This document shows, piece after piece, positions 37,641 through 47,577 of a DNA stretch of 64,000 bases. This DNA is from Cryptosporidium bovis. Its lineage: Eukaryota > Apicomplexa > Conoidasida > Eucoccidiorida > Cryptosporidiidae. The notes below the pieces were generated by a model. That model was not told the origin of the DNA and did no database searches. It was given only the letters and a program-made list of their open reading frames with translations. Position 1 is the first letter of the stretch; the number at the start of each line of letters is the position of its first letter. Where the stretch lies: the NCBI GenBank assembly GCA_009768925.2, contig VHIT02000011.1, forward strand, positions 186,001-250,000. The letters are read 5' to 3'. A program made the translations under genes and the position numbers.

Positions 37641-38756
37641 ATGGCAAGAAATAGAAGCAAGGAAAACAAGGGTGCCTCAAAAAACAAGAAAGTTTTACAA
37701 AGAATGGAGAAAAGTGGAGTGAAAGATGATGTTATTAATAAACAAACTAACGTAAATGAAATAAAGAATAAGATAAAAAGAATAGAGATTGCAAGAGAAA
37801 TAAAAAGAAAAAAAAAACAAGAGAAAAGCAAAAGAAGAGAAAATAGAATAAAAGAAGAAAATGGTGGAGAGGTTGTAAAGGGTATTCCAAGAACAATAGA
37901 GAATATGCGTGTAAAAGATGAGATGTATGTAGAAGATCCTCTAAATGATAAAGAATTGCGAAAAGAGATGGAGAATGATGAATTTTCTGATTATTTTTCA
38001 AGAAAGAGGAGTCCAAAATTACTGATCACAACAAATAATAGGGCAAGTAGACATATGTATAACTTTCTAAAAGAGATAGTGTCGATAATACCAAACTGCG
38101 ATTTTTACAAAAGAAATGGTTTTACAGTTAAAGATATTATTAAAGAAGTAAATGAGAAGAATAATAGTAATGAGGATAATAATTTAGGGTATACAGATAT
38201 ATTAATATTCACAGAACATCCAATAAAGAAAATACCTTGGGGTTTATATATATGCCATCTTCCAGTCGGTCCTACTAGCTATTTTAGAATTCGCTCTGTT
38301 AAATTGGCTCAAAATATGAAAGGATCAGCATTCTCAACTACACATAACCCTGAAATAATATTAAATAATTTTGACACTAGAATAGGTTATAGAATAGGAA
38401 GACAACTTGCATCTTTATTTCCATTTGACCCTGATTTTATTGGAAGAAGAGTAATTGCATTTCACAATCAAAGAGATTTTATATTTTTCAGGCACTACAG
38501 ATATATATTTAGAAGTAAACATAAAAATTCAGTTAGTTCTGGGGATGATCTTTGTGAAGGACACGATGATTCAAACTCTAACAATTCTTCGCAAAATGAT
38601 CAAGTAATCAATAGTGCAGGATTACAAGAAATAGGTCCGAGATTTACTTTAAAATTGATGTGGTTGCAAGAAGGTACATTTGATACCAAAAAAGGAATAT
38701 ATGAATATATTTGGAGACCTGATCTACAGGTAGATAGGAAGGTCTTTTTTTTGTAA
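37641..38756 (+). CDS. RPF1: Ribosome production factor 1 (Brix domain)
   Basis: The 371-residue protein has a very basic N-terminal 100 residues and then a Brix domain from about residue 125 to 350: SPKLLITTNNRASRHMYNFL, SIIPNCDFYKRNG, ICHLPVGPTSYFRI, GRQLASLFP, GRRVIAFHNQRDFIFFRHYRYIF. It ends in the RPF1-type tail with VDRKVFFL. Yeast Rpf1 acts in the nucleolus in 27S pre-rRNA processing for the 60S subunit. A 30-residue Ser/Asn/Asp-rich insertion near residue 300 is an apicomplexan-style loop. The ATG at 37641 follows a strong acceptor-like tract, which suggests a spliced leader exon that I cannot prove. Confidence 0.95.
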   Translation: MARNRSKENKGASKNKKVLQRMEKSGVKDDVINKQTNVNEIKNKIKRIEIAREIKRKKKQEKSKRRENRIKEENGGEVVKGIPRTIENMRVKDEMYVEDPLNDKELRKEMENDEFSDYFSRKRSPKLLITTNNRASRHMYNFLKEIVSIIPNCDFYKRNGFTVKDIIKEVNEKNNSNEDNNLGYTDILIFTEHPIKKIPWGLYICHLPVGPTSYFRIRSVKLAQNMKGSAFSTTHNPEIILNNFDTRIGYRIGRQLASLFPFDPDFIGRRVIAFHNQRDFIFFRHYRYIFRSKHKNSVSSGDDLCEGHDDSNSNNSSQNDQVINSAGLQEIGPRFTLKLMWLQEGTFDTKKGIYEYIWRPDLQVDRKVFFL

Positions 38757-39146
38757 CAATATTATTGGTGTTAAATGTTAGAGTGTAATATACAACTATA
38801 TATATGCACATAAATACATTACATTTGCAGGCATATTGCTTATAGCTTAAATAACATTTCCTCTTTAGCTTTCATATTTATAGCGTGCCCATTTACCAAA
38901 CAATAGACTTAATTTATGTAGGTCCCACATTGTATTCATTCGAAGTAGGTACATATACGCTGATACAAAACAACTAGTTCAATTGAGTAATTAAGTGAAA
39001 TGAATAATTAAAAGAAGAAATGTACAAAATAGTCCTTTTTTTTATGAATCAACTTAGATCAGATAAAAGTCGCAATCTAAAAACTGTGGGAATAGGAATC
39101 CGTCTATATAACTACACATTCACATATAAATGTCACTTATCGTTAT
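38757..39146. other. Convergent gap, nothing recognised
   Basis: This A+T-rich sequence should hold the 3' ends of RPF1 and RAMP4. No open frame, GC box or RNA signal was seen. Confidence 0.45.
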
Positions 39147-39510
39147 TTATTCTAATTGTTTAGTTGTTGCACTAATAATCATCTGGATAATAGCTGAACC
39201 AATAACGACAAAAATAAAAAGTCCTAGGACAAATGGACCAACAGGATAGGTTTTTTTATTCTTTGATCTATTTACTCTTCCTCTTTTATCTATGTTCCTT
39301 TCATATAATTCTCCTTTTAACTTTGTTATTCTTGACTGAGCCTAATATACGACAAAAATAGTTTAATTACTTTCACTCAATATGAAAATATACAAACGTA
39401 TGTATGTTATATTTTACATTCAAAAAAAAACGTTCTTAAATTCAAGTACAACATATTATAACACACATACATACGTAAGTATATACAAAACACAATAATC
39501 AACTTACCAT
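39147..39510 (-). CDS. SERP1: RAMP4/SERP1, ribosome-associated ER membrane protein, spliced
   Basis: This small spliced gene has exons (minus strand) 39510-39508 and 39341-39147. Exon 1 is just the ATG, followed by GTAAGTTG; the 166-base intron ends ATATTAG. The product is 65 residues: MAQSRITKLKGELYERNIDK, then RGRVNRSK, then VGPFVLGLFIFVVIGSAIIQ. The last segment is a single C-terminal membrane anchor and matches RAMP4 almost position for position ([20 protein letters not shown] in animals). RAMP4 is a tail-anchored subunit associated with the Sec61 translocon. The unusual point is the intron directly after the start codon, which leaves a one-codon first exon. Confidence 0.92.
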
Positions 39511-39930
39511 TGTTGATTCTTTAAAGTAATATACTTGTATACCAGGTTATTCTATTTAAAGTATGTTTACACCTCTTCAAAATTAATATGCACCTCCAGT
39601 AACTTTATTTGAGTTAAAGTGTGAAAAGTTAAAATAAAACTAGTAAATTTATTGAGTGAATTACTTATTTATTTAATATAAAAATACAGATATTGTTATT
39701 TAAATACTCTCTCCTTCGTATCTAAATTTTAATATATATTATATCAATTTACCAATATTTTAATTTTCCCTCAAACAGTATATTATTAATATACAAAATA
39801 ATTATAGTCAGTGGTTATATATGTACGTACAAGTATAAACCAAACAATTCACAATCTAATTTATATTTGAAGCGCCCACTTAAATCTATTATACCTTATA
39901 TTACCTTAAATTTATTTTAATATATTTATT

Positions 39931-40010
39931 GGTCTCAGCCCGCCCCCCCTATTATCTTTAACTCGAACCCCAAATGGACCCGCTCTTTCTTTCCTCTGAC
40001 TAACATTAGC
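39931..40010. other. GC-rich island, possible ncRNA or missed exon
   Basis: This 80-base block has roughly 45-50% G+C inside flanks near 15-20%, and includes AGCCCGCCCCCCCT (39937-39950). On the minus strand it keeps a frame of about 36 codons open (SQRKERAGPFGVRVKDNRGG, then LRPINILK and stop), but the codons used (GCG, GGG, CGA) are rare in this genome. In A+T-rich genomes such islands often mark structural RNAs. I could not fold it into a tRNA or match it to a known RNA. Confidence 0.4.
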
Positions 40011-40887
40011 AATGACTATAGTGTCGAATAAATACTAAATAAATTAAAACTTTAACTACTAGCACTAAAAAATATATTTAATTGCGCACATTTAGACTCA
40101 ATTAAGGTGTAATAAAACGATATTTTCCTGAAACACTTCCTAAAACATACATGTCTGTATTTACATAATGTGTGCCTGCATATGTTTTGTGTTAATACTT
40201 ATTTGAATGTTTATATGCACAAACACTTGAATATATTCCTAAATACTTCTTCTGTTCTCACTTGAATTCATTCACAAATGTTTAAATTCACACACATACC
40301 CATTACCAGATATTCAAATATATTTCTAAAATTTTGGCACAACTATAAATATAATATCAAATAACTGAACTTGTGGACACTTATTTTTCTTTTTCACAAT
40401 AAAAGCTGAAGTGTTTGCTTGAAGTGTAGCTACATATAATATATAATCAGCAAGCAACTCATAACTTAAATCTACTATTAATCATTTATAAACACCCACC
40501 TTGTTTTAATATTCATTTAACACGTTTCAAATGACATTTTTCATTAAAAAGATAGAAAAAAATCGTTACTTATGAATTGTGGCCGCCTTTTTTGTTATTA
40601 TTGGAAATAAACAATAATAATATTCCACCAATTAACTAAGTGTCATTTGGGCGCCATTGTGTATCCCGCCTATGTGGTTATTATTGTTAATAAGTGGTTG
40701 CATTTAGTATTATTGTCTCGTCTTAGTAATATTAAATTGTATTAAAATGAACTTAACTGTAATGAAAAGACGGTAGTGTAAATCGGGAAAATGTTAGACG
40801 AATAAGAAAGTATATAAATAAATATATAAAATAAACTTATAAATAATAATTTTGGCTCTCAAATAAGCTAATTATAATATCAATTAT

Positions 40888-40897
<10 letters not shown>

Positions 40898-40922
<25 letters not shown>

Positions 40923-40923
40923 T
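40898..40923. repeat. (AT)13 dinucleotide repeat
   Basis: An uninterrupted AT run of 26 bases lies about 170 bases upstream of the ribosomal P2 start codon. It is a likely length-polymorphic microsatellite. Confidence 0.95.
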
Positions 40924-41095
40924 GTACTTGTCAGTCTTTGTCAGGAAATTAATTTTAGATAAATTAAATTTAGAAAAAAACAAGGGGAAAAATAACATCT
41001 ATCTTTTTCTCTAATTAAATTCAGACGATTAAATTAATTGGAAGAGTACAAGTTCTAATTCGCCGAGTTGGAAGTGGACTAAATCAAAGTTAGAA

Positions 41096-41428
41096 ATGGG
41101 TATGAAATACGTAGTTTCCTACTTGCTTTGTGTTTCCTCTGGAAATCAACAACCAACCGTCTCAGACATTAAGAAAGTTATGGACTCTGTTGGAATTGAA
41201 TATGATGTATCTATCATAGAAACTATGATTTCTAATATGCAGGGAAAGGTTTGTCATGAAGTTGTTGCTTCTGGATTATCCAAACTCCAATCGGTTCCTA
41301 CAGGCGCAGTAGCTGCTGCTGCAACTGTAGCTGCTCCTGTAGCTGGAGGTGGCTCTGCTCAGGCAGATTCCAAGAAAGAAGAAGAAGAAGAGGAAGAAGG
41401 TGATCTGGGTTTCTCATTATTTGATTAA
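41096..41428 (+). CDS. RPLP2: 60S acidic ribosomal protein P2
   Basis: The 110-residue protein has the P2 dimerisation domain (MKYVVSYLLCVSSGNQQPTV, SVGIEYDVSIIETMI), an Ala/Gly-rich hinge and the acidic tail ending EEGDLGFSLFD, where the family consensus is ..DDDMGFGLFD. It forms the ribosomal stalk with P0 and P1 and recruits elongation factors. Two in-frame ATGs occur; the second (41102, MKYVV...) matches the usual P2 start better and may be the real one. It is a single exon. Confidence 0.96.
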   Translation: MGMKYVVSYLLCVSSGNQQPTVSDIKKVMDSVGIEYDVSIIETMISNMQGKVCHEVVASGLSKLQSVPTGAVAAAATVAAPVAGGGSAQADSKKEEEEEEEGDLGFSLFD

Positions 41429-42113
41429 TTCAAGAATATATAATAGTGTAGAAGATTAACATCTTTTTTTTCCATTCTGACTCTTGTCATTTTTCCAATA
41501 ATGTTTTATGCCATTCAACGATTTGTTCTTCGGTTTCCACCATATCAGCTTCTTTATGTATGTTTTGATGTTGTATAGAATTGAATGCGAGAATACGGAG
41601 TAGAGACAATTTATTCTTCGCCTCGTTCCTATTCCGTTACATTCGAAACTAGTTGTTGACATTGACAATCACACACTTACATCTACTTCAAATTAACACA
41701 TCTCATCAGATGTAAATGCAAAATCGAGCCTTCCTACTGCAAACACCAATATAAAACCACAAAATAAAGGCAAACCAAATCGAAAATGAAGATCAAGTTT
41801 AAAAACACAAAGAAAATTTGAAATTGGAAAATATATCAATTTAGGTGATTAGGAGTGAAAAGTTTTCTCTCTCAACAATTAAAGTAGTCATTTTCTTCTA
41901 AAATTTAATATAAAATAAATATATACATTAAAAACTCTTTAAAGCTTTATGTATATATTACAACAATGAATTTTTTCTAGTCATTACACTAGCATATTTT
42001 TGTTCTTTTTATGTAAAATAAATCCTTTTTGCTCTCACCTCAAATGAAGATGAAATGAAAGGGAAAAATCTCACTAGTGTCGGAAGACAAATGAGAAATC
42101 ACCAGAAAAAAAT
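41429..42113. other. Convergent gap, P2 / eL29
   Basis: These 685 bases hold the 3' ends of two ribosomal genes. A coding-like minus-strand stretch at 41487-41636 is listed separately. A minus-strand donor-like GTAAGTG lies near 41673-41679, upstream of that stretch, and a strong acceptor-like TTTGCAG near 41733. No complete gene could be assembled. Confidence 0.45.
41487..41636 (-). CDS. Coding-like last-exon candidate (49 codons)
   Basis: This minus-strand frame, open for 49 codons, ends in TGA and reads LSLLRILAFNSIQHQN then IHKEADMVETEEQIVEWH then KTLLEK. Its composition (Glu, Lys, Leu, His, a single Trp) is coding-like and its codon use fits the genome. A possible 3' splice site (GGAATAG, ending at about 41630) lies near the 5' end, and a consensus donor GTAAGTG lies about 50 bases further upstream. 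However, every frame before that donor is closed by a stop, so no upstream coding exon can be joined with confidence. Confidence 0.25.
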   Translation of the reverse strand, partial: RNRNEAKNKLSLLRILAFNSIQHQNIHKEADMVETEEQIVEWHKTLLEK

Positions 42114-42389
42114 TCAAGCGAACAATGACTTTTTAAATGCTGCTGCTGCTTCTGCTGCTTCCTTCATAACAGCCTTCTTACAGAAACGTTGATTTCTCAG
42201 AAACTTAGCATTCATACCGAATGTGGCTATTTTCTTGTATGTCTTTACCTTCTTAATTCCATTTCTATGGGCCTTGCGATTCTACAAATATCAATTAAAA
42301 GAATTTTAATTGAAGTCAATATAATTCACCTTTAAATTGCACAAGCAACTTACCTGATTATGATTCGTATGATTCTTTGATTTTGCCAT
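42114..42389 (-). CDS. RPL29: 60S ribosomal protein eL29, spliced
   Basis: There are two exons on the minus strand, 42389-42354 and 42281-42114, encoding 67 residues. Exon 1 gives MAKSKNHTNHNQ, the hallmark start of eL29, and ends CAG|GTAAGTT. The 72-base intron ends TTTGTAG and would hit a stop if read through. Exon 2 gives NRKAHRNGIKK, then KFLRNQRFCKK and an Ala/Lys tail. eL29 is a small basic protein of the 60S subunit. The intron after codon 12 is the kind of 5' intron seen in other genes of this window. Confidence 0.96.
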
Positions 42390-43084
42390 TTTTTACTAAT
42401 AATACCTCAGTACAAAGTTTTGATTAATTACAGAAAAAAACTATTTAAATTACCCCCTTGAGACCTTTGTATTTCCTCTAATTTTCTCTCTCCTGAACAA
42501 AAAAACTTGTTCCCCTTTCACAAAAAAAATAATTGTGGCTTCTATTTTACCTTGAATTTAAAATTAGACTATTATTATCGCCATAAATTTTCCTGTTTTA
42601 ATTCAAATTATATACTTTTATTCAGCTATTTGTATCAATAATAGTATCTGTCTCTAAAAAGTAATTTATAACAATCCCGCCTTTTTTCGTCTCTACAATT
42701 ATAAGTTCTAGTAGCACATTCAAAAAAGTCCAAGTTACCGCCCAAATTGCCCCATTTAAAGAAATTATTTAGGCGGTGGTCTGTTAATATATACATAAGT
42801 CAAAAAAAGACCAATAATTACCGATTGAAATAAGAATATTTCAAGTATGTAAGTGAATTAATAAATAGATTAGCAAGGGAGTCGGAGTTAACATTGAACA
42901 TCATTTTCTTCATAGTGTGAATATACCAGTTAATTATCACGTTTTTTTGACTTCAATTGAAAGGTGTAATAGTAATAAGAAAAAGGAAACAAAATTGATG
43001 CTCTATAAACACATAACTAGTGAAATACAAAAAATAGGTTTTTATTATTATATGTGTATTTTATGTTCCAGCTAATTAAATAGA
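42390..43084. promoter_or_regulatory. Divergent promoter region, eL29 / DDX51-like helicase
   Basis: These 695 bases contain CCCGCC (42676-42681) followed by CGTCTC (42688-42693), TTACCGCCC (42735-42743) and AGGCGGTGG (42771-42779). That is three GC boxes within about 100 bases, the densest cluster in the window. Confidence 0.55.
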
Positions 43085-44849
43085 ATGTTGGATATTCCTA
43101 CATGGACAAAAAGGTAAGTTTAAATAAATAAACTAAACTATAATTAAATTTAAACAATATCTGTTAAATAGATGGATACAGGTAGAGGAGTTAAGCGATG
43201 GCATATCTCAAAATAAAAATGACGAATTAATTAAGCATTTACACAAAAATGTAAGAAAGGGAATTAAAAAAATGAACAACTATCATGGATTATTTCCAAT
43301 ACAAGAAAAGGCGATACCATATATTTTAAATAGCATAAATAATGATATGAACAGTAGATACAGCAGTGATATATGCATTTCAGTTCCAACAGGAGAAGGC
43401 AAAACCCTGTGTTATGTGATACCAATATCAAATTATTTGTATAATAGACCGTACCCATGTTTATCAGTTCTAGTTTTGGTGCCGACACGTGAATTAGCAA
43501 ATCAAGTAAAAAGTGTATTTAATATATTCACAAGTGAAAACAAAGGCAAATTTCCAATAAAAATAACGACTTTAACAGGACAGCATTCTTTTTCAAGTGA
43601 AATGAAAGAGCTTAATTCATTGAGCACTCCTGATGTAGTTATATCAACCCCCGGAAGGCTTTGTGAACACTATAACCAATTAATGATATCAGATGAGTTA
43701 ATGTTAAATGATAATAGATTTATGTTTATAGGTAATGATGAAAATAAAGAAGGATTTGGTGACAATAAAAAAATGGTCCCTACCTTATTTAGAAACATCT
43801 ATTTTATAGTTATAGATGAAGTAGACAAATTATTATCGCAAACATACAATAATTGGCAGGATATTGTGAATAGTATATCTAAAAATATTGAATTAGGCGT
43901 GAATTGTGGTGAAATGGGTTTATCTATTAAAAAACCGTTAAAAATACTATTATCAGCTACCATATCAAATAGTTCAAATAAAATAAATCAATTAAATTTA
44001 GTAAGACCAATTTATTTTATAAGTTCAATTTCAGGTGAATCAAATATTCCATCTAAAATGTTTCAAAGGTATATTAAAGTATTAAATAAAAAATATAAAC
44101 CAAATTCTTTGTTATGTCTTATATATCAACTTAATTTAAACAAAAATAATCGCAAACAACTCCTAAAGTTATTATCTGCGAATACTAATGGTGAATATGA
44201 GACGAAAAATATTAAGCAAATTCCCAAATACTATAAAAATCATTTCAAAGCAGTTATTTTTTGTTCAAATAAAGTAACGACAACTAATTTAGCTTTATTT
44301 CTTCAAAGAGAACTTTCAAAATTAGATAGGAATGATCTAATATTTAGAATACCGTGTATAAATACTCATGAACGTAACAATAGCGATGGTATAGATAACA
44401 GTGATAGCGATAACAGTGATAATACAGATAAAAACAAAGTTACAGATGTGAAGAAAAATTGTAAAATAAAACTGGCAGATAAACCAGGAACTCTTAAAGT
44501 CGAAGAATTCTCAAGTCTATTATTGCAAAAAGAAAGAAACAACTTAATTAAAAAATTTAATAATGATGAATTTAATATACTTGTATGTTCAGATATATTG
44601 GCAAGAGGCATTGATATATCAAATATTGACATAGTTATTAATTATGACGTTCCTGATAATATTAAAACCTACATTCACAGAGCTGGTAGGACTGCTAGAG
44701 CAGGGAAATCAGGGCATACTTACACTATGGTTGAATCTAATCAAATGAGGCATTTCATGCAACTTGTTAATCTTAAAAACAAGAATATTCATAAGCAGCA
44801 ACTTTACTTATCACTAGAAAACTTTTCCAAGGACACTGTTGAAAATTAA
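43085..44849 (+). CDS. DEAD-box RNA helicase, DDX51/Dbp6-like, spliced
   Basis: There are two exons, 43085-43113 and 43172-44849, giving 568 residues. The 58-base intron (AAAAG|GTAAGT ... AAATAG) joins MLDIPTWTK to RWIQVEELSD in frame. Helicase motifs are complete: Q motif LFPIQ, Walker A SVPTGEGKT, VPTRELANQ, TPGR, motif II DEVD, SAT, and motifs V/VI ARGIDISN and HRAGRTARAG. The stretch after motif II (LLSQTYNNWQDIV) and LLSATISNSSNKINQLNLVRP match DDX51/Dbp6, a 60S assembly helicase. Motif II is DEVD instead of DEAD. A Ser/Asp/Asn insertion near residue 430 is low-complexity. Confidence 0.88.
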
Positions 44850-45362
44850 ATAAAGTATAAATGAAGGTATTTTGTAATGTAAATAATATAAGAAAACGTA
44901 ATTATTGCTTTACATACGCACATAAATACATGGATTCATATATTTGCGTGCATATTTAAAACAAAAGGTAACTTAATTATAACAATTCTTTAATTAAATT
45001 ACTGGTGAATTCCGTCTAGCAATCTTTAATAAATATTTGCGAGGATAAAAGCAGAATAGTTCAATGGACTAAATGTCACTATTATTTTTGTTTCGTTAGT
45101 ATATTAAACACTTAATTTGAAGTCTATAGTATACTAGTTTAATAATTTTTTGTTTTCTTACTTATATTTAGAAATAATAGTAGTAACAGTTTAATAACAT
45201 AAATATATGTAAAAATAAACATGTGCTCGTAATAAGGTAGTAAAAAAATAATTTTATACACAAATTCGAGCATATTAACAAATAAGATAAAAATAATTGC
45301 AGAAAAACAAGTTTTAAAATGCCCATAGAAATACGAGATATTTTTTTCATTTGTGATTATAA
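44850..45362. other. Gap before hypothetical gene, nothing recognised
   Basis: These 513 A+T-rich bases lie between two plus-strand genes. They lack the GC boxes seen in other gaps. No coding or RNA signal was seen. Confidence 0.4.
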
Positions 45363-46319
45363 ATGTTCAAGGAAAATATCCTGAGTAAGGATAATACTAT
45401 TGAAGATAGTAATGAAATAGAAACATACGAATTCAATAAAAATTCATTGTGCTTGATTGAGGAGGAAGAGAGTGATAAGTATGAGAAAGAAAATAAGGAT
45501 AACCCTGTAAATAATAATTATATTAGTATCAATAGCCATAATTTTATCAATTTAAACAAAATAAATCAAAGTTGCTTGAGAACTAATAAAAGTAGCGTAA
45601 ATAATTCAAAAAAAGCAGTTCGTTTTACTGACTTACCACCGGAAATATACGAGTACGAGAATTGTGGTTATACAAGTGATAGATTGCTGCATAATTATTT
45701 CAATGTTAAAAATGGTTTATTTTTTCGCGAGGATAAGGATGGTGAATTGGAGGATTTTGAAAACGAAGATGATAAAATGGAAAACAGTGCAATAATTGAG
45801 AGAAATAATGATAATAATTCGGAAAATTGTTCGAAATTATTACTTCCAATATTAAGTAGAAACAGGATATATGAAATGGAAAAAGAAATTATGAGTGAGT
45901 TCGGTGATAGCATTGACTTTGCTAATATCTGTAGAACAAGAGAGATAATATCTATAGACGGGAAGTATATCAACAAAAAACATAAATCAGGATTAGATTC
46001 ACTACCAAATAATCAAAAGAACAATGATAGTGATTACAGTGATTGTGGGATCAAGTATAATAAACTGGGAACTGATTTAGATACCTTGAATACGACAAAT
46101 AAAGAATTTGGATTAGAAAAAGATGTGGAATATTATGATAAAAAGGATAGTTACAATAAAAATTACATCACTTTGGAGGAGTTAAGTATTGAAATTAGTA
46201 AGATACCAATAACTCAAACCGATGATGAGGCATACACTAAACGTGGAAATATAGATAACGATCCAAGTTACATGAACTTGCAATCAACTACAGAGTCCTT
46301 AAACTTTTATGAAGAATAA
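45363..46319 (+). CDS. Hypothetical acidic protein with a PP1-docking-like motif
   Basis: This single-exon protein of 318 residues is rich in Asn, Asp, Glu and Ser, with no signal peptide or membrane segment. Around residues 78-100 it reads KKAVRFTDLPPEIYEYEN. KAVRF fits the RVxF docking consensus for protein phosphatase 1, and the following LPPEIYEYE looks conserved rather than low-complexity. The rest is mostly disordered-looking with short helical stretches. I do not recognise a family. A PP1 regulatory subunit is a reasonable guess but rests on one short motif. Confidence 0.72.
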   Translation: MFKENILSKDNTIEDSNEIETYEFNKNSLCLIEEEESDKYEKENKDNPVNNNYISINSHNFINLNKINQSCLRTNKSSVNNSKKAVRFTDLPPEIYEYENCGYTSDRLLHNYFNVKNGLFFREDKDGELEDFENEDDKMENSAIIERNNDNNSENCSKLLLPILSRNRIYEMEKEIMSEFGDSIDFANICRTREIISIDGKYINKKHKSGLDSLPNNQKNNDSDYSDCGIKYNKLGTDLDTLNTTNKEFGLEKDVEYYDKKDSYNKNYITLEELSIEISKIPITQTDDEAYTKRGNIDNDPSYMNLQSTTESLNFYEE

Positions 46320-46994
46320 TTTGTGTAGCACTAAATACCATACATGCGCTCTGCATGCAATAATACATGTATATTGGCATGTACATAAATGCATAGCATT
46401 TACATATTTCAATACAACTTAAGAATATACAATTGCAAGTTTAAGGGTATATAAAAACAATACATACACACTTATTTGCAGGGATAATAAGAGTGATGAA
46501 AGTACTAATCTTTTTTACTTTAATAAAACGTTGGTATATAATGAAAATGGGTCCCTTTAAGAGCACAGCATGCTAATGGTTTGCCTTGTCAATTAGATTC
46601 TAATAGTCGCACAAATTTGAGGTTTTTTTTCTTTTTTTTGTAATTTTGTTTGTGACTTACAAACTTACATTAATCACTTTATTTTAAGTATTATTATTGC
46701 ACTATTCTATCATGTTGATATTGTGTTACTGATCTGCCATGAGTTTATAGCAAGTAGAAAATCCGCTTAATATAGTAGTGATAACGCACGTAGATAGAGG
46801 GTTTGTATACGATATAATTTTAATCTACTATATTTTTGCCGTGTATATATTTAGTAATGTAATAATATACAAGATAACATTAATGGATATTAAGTATATC
46901 ATCTTTGTTGTTTTCTTTGGATATTTATCATTACATTCGTATTTTCTCATCACATATACTTGTATTTTAAACATTTACTTTCTTTATAAATCAA

Positions 46995-47577
46995 ATGGAC
47001 CCATCATATTCCTTAGGAATTAAAATGGAACCCTTACCTGAATTAAAAAGCGAACAAGGAAAAAGGTTACATGATCCTTGTATAGAGCCTTTCCTCTTCA
47101 CCAGAAATGGGCACATCAATTAAAGATAAAAAAGACCTTTTTTTCCGAAAAAATTTAATAAATAAAAACAGCTCCTTATTCCAGTCTAAGTAAAAGTGAA
47201 TCAGATCGAGACCTACCTGAATTAAGTAAAATGAAGTTGAACCTCGCCCACAAAATAAACTACATTAAGACCATTCATAAAACGGTGCAAATGATACAAG
47301 ATAGGCATATATGATAAAATGAGAGCACAAATTCAGCAGCTATAAAGACAACCAAAGATTAAACAAATAAACAATGGTAAAAACTATAATATTGACAAAA
47401 AAACTCACGTTAATATACTTAAATTCAACTCAAAGATACCGACGTTATTTTGTCATATTTCCTTCAACTAAACAAATGAGCCCTATCTACACTGCTTTTA
47501 TCATAGAAAAATGTTACTATCCAAAAGGATTATACAACAAAGTTGCTGGTAAACCACTTATCTCCTCTTTCCAGTAA
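46995..47577 (+). other. Coding-like tract, possible missed spliced gene or decayed gene
   Basis: Three plus-strand open stretches follow each other in different frames. 46995-47123 has an ATG and reads MDPSYSLGIKMEPLPELK then SEQGKRLHDPC. About 47152-47313 reads SESDRDLPELSKMKLNLA then HKINYIKTIHKTVQM. 47374-47577 has an ATG and reads MVKTIILTKKLTLIYL, then YYPKGLYNKVAGKPLISSF. Their composition is coding-like and less T-rich than the flanks. I see no consensus GTAAGT donors between them, so splicing is not supported. Either the tract is a small gene with unusual introns, an old gene in decay, or an RNA locus. Confidence 0.3.

Larger units (their letters stand above)
39511..41095. other. Large divergent gap, RAMP4 / ribosomal P2
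   Basis: This is nearly 1.6 kb of very A+T-rich DNA. It has a GC-rich island at about 39931-40010 (see separate entry), a GGCGCC box at 40650-40655 and a CCCGCC box at 40665-40670 about 430 bases before the P2 start, CGTCTTAG-like sequence near 40720, and an AT dinucleotide run at 40898-40923. No certain gene was found. Confidence 0.5.

Noticed and set aside
39931-40010. tRNA gene in the GC island (GGGGTTCGAGTT on the minus strand resembles a T-loop)
   Set aside because: The putative T stem does not pair and no acceptor or anticodon stem can be drawn around it.
46550-46640. Pol III-type small RNA ending in a long T run
   Set aside because: The T run is present, but no U6, SRP, RNase P or snoRNA box was found in the preceding 100 bases.
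46778-47023. 81-codon hydrophobic plus-strand frame
   Set aside because: The frame starts at GTG, has no ATG at its start and reads only Ile/Tyr/Phe/Leu, as expected from T-rich DNA.
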